NCBI GenBank assembly: GCA_035353175.1
Contig: DAOPZC010000097.1
Coordinates: 1 to 11,775 of the forward strand
Source of the DNA: DAOPZC01 sp035353175
GTDB taxonomy: Bacteria; Verrucomicrobiota; Kiritimatiellia; RFP12; UBA1067
Direction: 5' to 3'
Length of the DNA stretch: 11,775 bases
The notes under the pieces: model-generated
The model's database searches: none
What the model saw: only the letters and a program-made list of their open reading frames with translations
Told to the model about the DNA's origin: nothing
Part shown: positions 7,091-11,775 of the stretch, piece by piece
Numbering within the stretch: position 1 is the first letter of the stretch
Layout of the letters: each line of letters starts with the position of its first letter
Translations under genes and position numbers: made by a program

Positions 7091-8533
7091 TTACCCCTTC
7101 AGTTCCCAGCCAGGCCGATACGTCGTTTTGAGGAACGCGTTCGCGGACTCGTCGTTCGTGATCGCCGTGCCGTCCCACTCGAGTTTTTTGAGCCCCGCGC
7201 GAGCCGCCACATTGCCGAGGAGCACCGTCGTCGCGAGCGGCGCGGAGTAATCGAAGTTGCAGCCCGCCGGGCGGTTCGGGTCGCGGATCGCGCGCAGCCA
7301 ATCCTGCTGATGGTTCATGCCCTTCTCGCGCGGGATCGTCTTCGGCGGACTCGGGAGTTTCGCTCTGAGATCGTCCGGGACGAACTGGAGCCCGTCGCCG
7401 TGCGGGCCGATCGCCATGACACCGTTTTCGCCCACGAACACCGTGCCGAGGCAGCCCAGATTTTGTCCGTGCTTCTTTTCGAGTTCCTCGATGATCGGCG
7501 GCAGGTTCTGGTAGTCGCGCTTCAGACAGATGCCCGTCTTGTTCACATGCGCCTTGTCGTACGGGATGCCGTCCTTCACGCCGTCATACCAATGCAGCGT
7601 CATCGCGTCCATGCCCTTGCGCGCAGGGAAGCGCCAGTGGATCGTGTTGCGCCACGTCCAGCTCCCCGCCACGCCCCACTTGAGCTCGGAGGCCTCCACG
7701 CTCGCGGGATGGACCTCGCCGAGGCGAAGCGACCAGAACACAGGGTCGAGGATGTGTGTGCCCATGTTGCCGATCGCGCCGTTGCCGTACCCGATCCACG
7801 CATGCCAGTCATGCGGATGCATGCCGTTATGGTCCGCAGTGCCCGCGTAATAATCGCACACCGGTGCGGGCCCGCACCACGCGTCCCAGTCCATGCCCTT
7901 CGGCGGCTCGGCCTTCGGCGGACGGACCATCATCGCGTTCAGGCGATCATCGAACGCCCACACGTCATGGATCTGGCCGATCGCGCCGCTCTGAATGTAC
8001 TCCACGAGGCGGCGCATGCCCTCGTCGCTGTGGCCATGGTTGCCGACCTGCGTGGCGACGCCTGACTTCTTTTGCGCCGCATGCATGAGTCGGACCTCTT
8101 CGATCGTGAGCGCCATCGGCTTCTCAACGTAGACGTGAAATCCTTTCGACATCGCGAGGACCGCGGCGGTGGCGTGGTGGTGGTTGGGCGTCGCGATCGC
8201 GACGGCGTCGATCTCGCCCCCCATCTTGTCCAACATCTCGCGGTAATCGTAAAAGGCCCGGATCTTCGAGCTGTCTGTTGTCGGCTGATGGTGCTTTACC
8301 ACGGCGCGGATTTTGTCCCAATGACTCGGGTCCGGCTCGGCCATGCAGACGATCTCCTCGTCCGGTCCGCACAGGTTGTTCAAAATGCCGTAACCGATAC
8401 CGAGCCCCATGCGGCCGCCGCATCCGATGAGGCCCAGCCGGATTTTATTCCGGCCAGAAACCTGCCCCCCGATGGCAAACAACGGGAATGCCGCACTCCC
8501 TGCGGCTAATTTCAAAAAATCACGACGTAACAT
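7091..8533 (-). CDS. Tat-exported Gfo/Idh/MocA-family oxidoreductase (first gene of cluster)
   Basis: A 480-residue Gfo/Idh/MocA-family NAD(P)-dependent oxidoreductase. The leader starts LRRDFLKLAAGSAAF (twin arginines at 3-4), a typical Tat signal of exported PVC and Bacteroidota members. The dinucleotide loop is GCGGRMG (37-43) in the first Rossmann strand, DAVAIATPNHHH (109-120) is the second conserved strand, and VEKP (136-139) holds the conserved lysine. GNMGTHILDPVFWSL (255-269) is shared almost exactly with the paralogue at 4370-5836, as is the C-terminal TN-ESAN-FLK and YR-GWE pattern. GGGGGAG lies about 5 nt before the ATG. A sigma-70-type promoter at 8610-8638 and a 70-nt leader precede it, making it the first gene of the minus-strand unit. 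Substrate unknown; two paralogues around one aldolase suggest successive oxidation and reduction of one sugar, by inference. Confidence 0.9.
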   Translation of the reverse strand: MLRRDFLKLAAGSAAFPLFAIGGQVSGRNKIRLGLIGCGGRMGLGIGYGILNNLCGPDEEIVCMAEPDPSHWDKIRAVVKHHQPTTDSSKIRAFYDYREMLDKMGGEIDAVAIATPNHHHATAAVLAMSKGFHVYVEKPMALTIEEVRLMHAAQKKSGVATQVGNHGHSDEGMRRLVEYIQSGAIGQIHDVWAFDDRLNAMMVRPPKAEPPKGMDWDAWCGPAPVCDYYAGTADHNGMHPHDWHAWIGYGNGAIGNMGTHILDPVFWSLRLGEVHPASVEASELKWGVAGSWTWRNTIHWRFPARKGMDAMTLHWYDGVKDGIPYDKAHVNKTGICLKRDYQNLPPIIEELEKKHGQNLGCLGTVFVGENGVMAIGPHGDGLQFVPDDLRAKLPSPPKTIPREKGMNHQQDWLRAIRDPNRPAGCNFDYSAPLATTVLLGNVAARAGLKKLEWDGTAITNDESANAFLKTTYRPGWELKG

Positions 8534-8609
8534 CTGTACTCCCCCAAAGAAGGTTCACGAACATCCCATAATTCTATCCGACGATATACGCAAGACCCAG
8601 TAAACGTCT

Positions 8610-8638
8610 ATTATGCAGGGAGGATTAAAATGGGTCAA
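8610..8638 (-). promoter_or_regulatory. Sigma-70-type promoter for the minus-strand cluster
   Basis: Read on the minus strand, TTGACC (8638-8633) and CATAAT (8615-8610) are separated by exactly 17 bp. Each matches the sigma-70 consensus at five of six positions. Transcription would start near 8603, giving a leader of about 70 nt before the ATG at 8533. No other pair this good was found upstream of any gene in the window. Confidence 0.6.
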
Positions 8639-8642
8639 TCCT
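8621..8642. promoter_or_regulatory. Inverted repeat over the -35 box, possible operator
   Basis: AGGATT (8621-8626) and AATCCT (8637-8642) form a perfect 6-bp inverted repeat with a 10-bp spacer. The -35 hexamer (8633-8638) overlaps its right half, so a protein bound here would block the promoter. No regulator gene is visible in the window, so the assignment rests on position and symmetry only. Confidence 0.4.
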
Positions 8643-8935
8643 GAAGGGTTCCGTTTCCCGGGGGCCGCGAAGTGCGATTTTATTCTGTTGAACAGGAATG
8701 GCATGTTTGCGGTTGTTTCATTATGCACATTTGCAAACCAATTTGGTGGAAGCGCGAGCGCGGCCTGTTGCATAATCAACGCATGGGAAAAAGGGAAACG
8801 GCAGAAATCGTGGAGCGGGAAGGAACGAGGGGATAATTTTCAACGCGCTTGCCGCGAACGCTGTCTTCGGATTCGGCCCCGTCGTCGCCCGTGCCGGTGC
8901 GGTGCCGGAAGATCTTTGAGTGACGAGGAGAAAAA

Positions 8936-9871
8936 ATGAAAACGACGATCATGGTTCTTGTCTGCGCTGCCGCGTTCGCCGCGCCGGCCTTGCAATGGGA
9001 GAAACCCGCGCCTGTGCCCCGCGAAAAGGGCTTGTTCCGCAGCCAGATACACCGCGGGGGCGGCCGGGCGGCGCGGCCCGACAATGCGCTCGAAACGTTC
9101 CTCTGGTGCTGGGGGCTCGGCTTCGCGCCGGAGGCCGACGCGCGCCTCACGAAGGACGGCGTGGCGGTCGCCATGCACGACGACACTTTCAAGCGCATCG
9201 GCCGCGGCATCACGCCCGAGTTCGCCGCCCGGAAAGTCAACGATCTCACGTGGGCCGAGATCCGCGACGTGGATACCGGCTCCTACCTCGGCAAGGGATA
9301 TGCCACCACGCGGGTCGCCACCATGGAAACCGTTTTCGCGGCCATGCGCGGACGCCCCGAGCGCCTTCTCTACGTGGACGAGAAGGGTGCGCCGCCGGAG
9401 CTGATCGCGAAGCTCGCCGAGCAGTTCGGCGTGATCGGCCAGACCTACTACTGTTCTTCGAACTGGCGCAAGGTGGTGGCGTGGCGCAAGGTTGCGCCCA
9501 AAGGACGTTCGATGGTGTGGCTCGGGAACTTCCCGAAGAACAACAGCCCCGAGTCCGTGGCGAAGACCGAGGCGTTCGTTCAGCAGCGCTTCGACGAGAT
9601 GGCCGCCACGGGGTTCGACGGCATCGACCAGGTGCAGATCCACGTGCGTACGGACCTCACGAGACCCGATCCGTTCTGCCCCTCGTCGGCATTCATCCGC
9701 CGCGCGATCGAGCTGCTGCACAAACACGGCGTCTCCGTGAACGGCGTCACGTGGACGGAGGGCGAGAACGCCGACGTCCACCGCAAGCTCTGGGATCTCG
9801 GCTTCGACCACTTTACCTCCGACTACCCCGTTTTCTTTAGCGAGTTCACCAAAACCATTCGAAAGGACTGA
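8936..9871 (+). CDS. Secreted glycerophosphodiester phosphodiesterase family protein
   Basis: A 311-residue protein of the GDPD family (TIM barrel), which hydrolyses glycerophosphodiesters to glycerol-3-phosphate and an alcohol using a divalent metal. A Sec signal peptide spans about residues 1-19 (TTIMVLVCAAAFAAPA). The catalytic set is visible: HRGG (39-42), then RPDNALETF in the position of the family's PENT motif, Glu66 and Asp68 (metal ligands) in PEADARLTKDG, and the second catalytic His81 in MHDDTFKRI. YVDEK (147-151 region) and GFDHFTSDYP (289-298) match the later metal-ligand strand and the closing GVDGI-TD-P motif. The length is normal. AGGAG lies 6 nt before the ATG. It is transcribed away from the minus-strand cluster and converges on the PLC-like gene, which suggests a shared phosphodiester-scavenging role, by inference. 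Confidence 0.88.
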   Translation: MKTTIMVLVCAAAFAAPALQWEKPAPVPREKGLFRSQIHRGGGRAARPDNALETFLWCWGLGFAPEADARLTKDGVAVAMHDDTFKRIGRGITPEFAARKVNDLTWAEIRDVDTGSYLGKGYATTRVATMETVFAAMRGRPERLLYVDEKGAPPELIAKLAEQFGVIGQTYYCSSNWRKVVAWRKVAPKGRSMVWLGNFPKNNSPESVAKTEAFVQQRFDEMAATGFDGIDQVQIHVRTDLTRPDPFCPSSAFIRRAIELLHKHGVSVNGVTWTEGENADVHRKLWDLGFDHFTSDYPVFFSEFTKTIRKD

Positions 9872-9873
9872 CC

Positions 9874-9912
9874 ATGGAAATGAAGAAAGGGGACAAAAAG
9901 ACAGGTTGTTAG
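9874..9912 (+). CDS. 12-codon mini-ORF after the phosphodiesterase gene
   Basis: AAAGGA, 7 nt before an ATG that lies 2 nt past the GDPD stop codon, looks like a genuine ribosome site. The frame gives a short Lys-rich peptide (MEMKKGDKKTGC) and stops. It runs into the GGGGACAAAAAGACAGG sequence of the suspected transposase relic, so it may be the cut-off start of a gene once cotranscribed with the phosphodiesterase. It may also be untranslated. Confidence 0.25.
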   Translation: MEMKKGDKKTGC

Positions 9913-9976
9913 CGCCCGTTAACCAGCCGAGAGTTGGCCGGTCGTCGCCCGCCGGGTCCTGCGCGTGCCGCGCCAT
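9889..9976 (-). mobile_element. Possible relic of a REP-associated (Y1) transposase
   Basis: On the minus strand an ATG at 9976 begins MARHAQDPAG. This resembles the MARHAR-DPAG-type N-terminus that I recall from REP-associated Y1 transposases (RAYTs). After ten residues the similarity ends abruptly, and the frame runs into ...ANNLSFCPL, encoded by the complement of GGGGACAAAAAGACAGG (9889-9905). Such GGGGACA sequences often border this transposase family in environmental genomes. No HUH motif or catalytic tyrosine remains, so at best it is an internally deleted remnant or a MITE-like derivative. The evidence is ten residues plus a familiar border. Confidence 0.22.
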
Positions 9977-10000
9977 CCGCCTTGTGCTTCGAGGGTAGGG

Positions 10001-11683
10001 CTACCGGTTTTCCAGCGCGTCCATCGCGTCCAGCAGCACGTTCGCCCCGAAAGCGTCGAGCCGCATATCCGCCCAGTCCACGGTCCGGTCCTGCGAGAAG
10101 AGAAACGGCAGGAAGAGGTACTCGGGCATCCAGCAGACGTTCCCCACTACCCCTCCAACAACAAACGTCTCCAGTCCGTTGTCGAGCCGCACAAGCGGTT
10201 TCAGCGCAGGATCGTCCTTCAACGACCAGATGCAGCAGGGCTTGCAGAAACCATCGAAGTTCGGATTCCGCACGAGCGCATACGGCTTTGTCCCGACTCG
10301 CTTTAGGCCGGGCGAAAACGACACCTTCATGGCGGCCCAGTTGCCCACGCCCTCCTGGTTCCAGCCGGAGGATACCGGAATTTCGTCGTTTTGCCGCCGG
10401 ACGAGCAGACTCTTCAGCCCCGCCACATTGCGGGGGTCGTGGCCGCCGATCATAAACAGGCGCCCCCCAGCTTGCACGTAGCGCCTCAGCGCTGCGGCGT
10501 GGTGTGCGGACATCCCCGCGCAACTCCCCGTGTCGATCAGCAGAATCTGCATGTCGGACGGGGCCGGAAGAGCGGTTTTCTCCATCTCCCAATAGGAGAT
10601 CCCCTTCACCGCATACCCGGCGTCACGCAACGTGCGCCCCGCCGCGGCGGTCAGCATCTTGCCCACGTAGGAGAGCGCCTTCACGTGGAACGACCCGTAC
10701 GGCTCGCACACGAGTCCCACCGTCGCCTTCGGCTGAGACGGGTTGAGCGACTCGTCAAACAGGCCGTGGTAAACGGCCTGCATGCGCGGACTTCCTTCGC
10801 GCCGGCGCTCCTCTTCACGAGCGGCCAGGCGGCCGATGGATTCCGGCGTGAACTCCGCCGGATCGTCTTTCAGTCGCCAGCATGTCCACGCCATGTCGAG
10901 CAGGGATTCAACCTGCGCCGCGACGACGCGCGTCAGCGCCGCCACGTGCCGATCCCGCGTACCGTAGGCGGCATCAATCTCAATCTCCGCAGAGATTTCG
11001 GACTGCCAGTAGCAGTCGTCGACCACCATCTTCACCACCGCGTCGTCGAATTTCGGCGCGAACAGTTTCGGCGTGTAGCCCGCCAGGGACTGCGCGAGGC
11101 CCGCTGCCACGTCTCCATCCTTCAGCGAGAATTCGCATCCGTGCTGTTGGCCGTAGTTGACGCCCTTAAATCCGGAATACGAGACGAACTGCAAGATCGG
11201 CGTGTGGTTGAGCGCCCCCTGGTCGGAGACCGAATGACTCAGCACGGAGAGCAGAAATGCGGCGTTCTTCGCGTTGCCTTCACGAAAGGCCTGCCTCAAC
11301 AACACAAGCGTCGCCGCGCGGCCGGCATGCCGGTGCAGCCAGTCGCCGTTCGAATAGCCGAAGCCCCGGAACGCGGCCTTGTAGGCGTCGCCCACGATGG
11401 CCCCCGTCATATCGAGCGTCTGGTCCGGATGCCCCGTGAAATGGTCTGGATGGTGGCACCAGTTGGTCAGCACGTTTACTCCCCAGCCGCCAACAAACGT
11501 CCGGATTTCTGCCGGCAGATGCGCGCCATAGAGTCGCGCCACGTCGTCGTGGCCGCTCCCCCAGCCCCAGCACGGCAAAGCGGTGCCTGCCGACAGCCCA
11601 ATGAAAGCCTTCAGCGCAAAGGCACCGCAGCCTTTGTGGAAATTCGTCGCCGGTCCTTTTTGTGTTTCAATTATTTGGCGCAT
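10001..11683 (-). CDS. Zinc-phospholipase-C/S1-P1-nuclease-like protein fused to a GATase-like domain
   Basis: A 560-residue protein if started at the ATG 11683; an in-frame GTG at 11722 would add 13 residues but lies in the flanking hairpin with no ribosome site. Residues about 15-36 look like a signal peptide (FALKAFIGLSAGTALP). The mature part begins WGWGSGHDD, as in zinc PLCs, whose N-terminal Trp binds metal. HHPDHF (77-82) matches the Asp/His loop, and SHSVSDQGALNH gives His150, Asp154 and His160 with the H-x3-D-x5-H spacing of zinc-dependent phospholipase C and S1/P1 nuclease. The preceding helix AKNAAFLLSVLSHS fits as well. From about 375 a separate alpha/beta domain (QILLIDTGS, AAALRRYVQAGGRLFMIGGHD) resembles GATase/ThuA-like or GH42 trimerisation domains. 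The substrate, phospholipid or nucleic acid, cannot be decided. The gene converges on the phosphodiesterase gene. Confidence 0.75.
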   Translation of the reverse strand: MRQIIETQKGPATNFHKGCGAFALKAFIGLSAGTALPCWGWGSGHDDVARLYGAHLPAEIRTFVGGWGVNVLTNWCHHPDHFTGHPDQTLDMTGAIVGDAYKAAFRGFGYSNGDWLHRHAGRAATLVLLRQAFREGNAKNAAFLLSVLSHSVSDQGALNHTPILQFVSYSGFKGVNYGQQHGCEFSLKDGDVAAGLAQSLAGYTPKLFAPKFDDAVVKMVVDDCYWQSEISAEIEIDAAYGTRDRHVAALTRVVAAQVESLLDMAWTCWRLKDDPAEFTPESIGRLAAREEERRREGSPRMQAVYHGLFDESLNPSQPKATVGLVCEPYGSFHVKALSYVGKMLTAAAGRTLRDAGYAVKGISYWEMEKTALPAPSDMQILLIDTGSCAGMSAHHAAALRRYVQAGGRLFMIGGHDPRNVAGLKSLLVRRQNDEIPVSSGWNQEGVGNWAAMKVSFSPGLKRVGTKPYALVRNPNFDGFCKPCCIWSLKDDPALKPLVRLDNGLETFVVGGVVGNVCWMPEYLFLPFLFSQDRTVDWADMRLDAFGANVLLDAMDALENR

Positions 11684-11721
11684 CGCGGAAATCCGTGGAA
11701 AAGAGTAAGTCGAACAAGGCA

Positions 11722-11766
11722 CCCGCCAGCCAGTAGCCAGTGCAACACTGGCTACTGGCTGGCGGG
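11722..11766. repeat. Perfect 21-bp hairpin built from 7-bp repeats
   Basis: Positions 11722-11742 and 11746-11766 are perfect reverse complements separated by only three bases (CAA). Each arm is itself 7-bp periodic: CCAGTAG follows CCGCCAG and is followed by a CCAGTG half-unit. It lies about 39 bp upstream of the start of the PLC-like gene and would form a very stable stem in DNA or RNA. GCGCGCGTTT follows to the end of the window, so a T-run outside the window cannot be excluded. Confidence 0.85.
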
Positions 11767-11775
11767 CGCGCGTTT

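Larger units (their letters stand above)
8610..8776. repeat. Three copies of ATTATGCA (two direct, one inverted)
   Basis: The octamer occurs at 8610-8617 and 8720-8727 on the plus strand, and inverted (TGCATAAT) at 8769-8776. The first copy forms the -10 region of the minus-strand promoter. The last two face each other across 41 bp and enclose TTTGCAAA (8730-8737) and the dyad ACCAA-T-TTGGT (8737-8747); GTTTGC (8705-8710) also pairs with GCAAAC (8733-8738). The octamers could be regulator sites or alternative -10 boxes for several promoters. Confidence 0.45.
8534..8935. other. Divergent 402-bp intergenic regulatory region
   Basis: This region lies between the minus-strand cluster and the plus-strand phosphodiesterase gene. 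It is visibly richer in A+T than the genes in its first 250 bp. It contains the promoter and inverted repeat at 8610-8642, three ATTATGCA copies, and several nested short palindromes between 8705 and 8780. For the rightward gene the only plausible -10 is GATAAT (8832-8837), without a recognisable -35 box at the right distance. Two small frames (8555-8779 minus and 8613-8939 plus) cross it but show no family features, so I treat the region as non-coding. Confidence 0.6.
9872..10000. other. 129-bp convergent intergenic gap
   Basis: This gap lies between two convergent genes, where terminators would be expected. Two small hairpins are visible: GCGCG-TGC-CGCGC (9961-9973) and GGTAG-GG-CTACC (9994-10005). 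The second overlaps the stop codon of the PLC-like gene and is followed on the plus strand by GGTTTT. Neither has a proper T-run, so I call no terminator. The mini-ORF and suspected transposase relic occupy the rest. Confidence 0.4.

Noticed and set aside
8555..8779. A 74-codon minus-strand frame upstream of oxidoreductase 1
   Set aside because: It overlaps the promoter and inverted repeat, has no family features and covers mostly A+T-rich regulatory sequence.
8832..8837. GATAAT as the promoter -10 of the phosphodiesterase gene
   Set aside because: A good -10 match, but nothing resembling a -35 box lies 16-18 bp upstream and there is no extended -10 TG, so I did not list a promoter.
8613..8939. 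A 108-codon plus-strand frame whose stop overlaps the ATG of the phosphodiesterase gene (ATGA)
   Set aside because: The overlap looks like translational coupling, but the peptide has no recognisable domain, ends in an Arg/Cys-rich stretch typical of chance frames, and covers the minus-strand promoter and the palindromes.
11683..11722. GTG at 11722 as the start of the PLC-like gene
   Set aside because: It lies at the edge of the 21-bp hairpin arm, has no ribosome site, and adds 13 residues before an already adequate leader. The ATG at 11683 is preferred, though its ribosome site is weak too.
11722..11766. Hairpin as an ordinary intrinsic terminator
   Set aside because: No T-run follows on the minus strand, only three T are visible at the window edge on the plus strand, and no plus-strand gene ends upstream. 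It remains open because the window stops there.

Overview
The window is GC-rich, densely coded bacterial DNA carrying eight genes, nearly all of whose products look exported. The mix is typical of Planctomycetes-Verrucomicrobia-Chlamydiae (PVC) group bacteria: Tat-exported Gfo/Idh/MocA oxidoreductases, a lipoprotein-type DapA-family aldolase, a GH28-like beta-helix protein, a divergent GH42-like protein and a GNSIT-type SGNH hydrolase. A Kiritimatiellota, Verrucomicrobiota or Lentisphaerota polysaccharide degrader is my best guess. This is inferred from gene content; there is no rRNA or other marker gene in the window.

Layout. Positions 73 to 8533 hold six genes on the minus strand, apparently one transcription unit. 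In transcription order they are: Gfo/Idh oxidoreductase 1 (8533-7091), exported DapA-family aldolase (7007-5886), Gfo/Idh oxidoreductase 2 (5836-4370), GH28-like beta-helix protein (4287-2821), GH42-like TIM-barrel protein (2640-868) and SGNH hydrolase (795-73). A good sigma-70-type promoter (TTGACC, 17 bp, CATAAT) lies before the first gene, with its -35 box inside an inverted repeat that could be an operator. The 402-bp divergent region 8534-8935 also holds three copies of ATTATGCA. From 8936 a secreted glycerophosphodiester phosphodiesterase reads rightward. It converges on a minus-strand gene (11683-10001) that joins a zinc-phospholipase-C/S1-P1-nuclease-like domain to a GATase-like domain. 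The short convergent gap between them holds a 12-residue mini-ORF and possibly a relic of a REP-associated (Y1) transposase.

How the genes may work together (inference). SGNH, GH28-like and GH42-like proteins would deacylate and cut a plant-type or algal glycan outside the cytoplasm. The two exported oxidoreductases and the exported aldolase could then oxidise and cleave, or epimerise, the released sugar. A sugar oxidation and aldol-cleavage route outside the cytoplasm would be unusual. The phosphodiesterase and PLC-like pair looks like a separate phospholipid or phosphodiester scavenging function.

The most unusual non-coding feature is a set of 7-bp-periodic repeats in three intergenic sites (2748-2775, 7058-7085, 11722-11766). 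Each has a different unit. Two of them are combined with inverted repeats, and the one at 11722-11766 forms a perfect 21-bp hairpin with a 3-nt loop.
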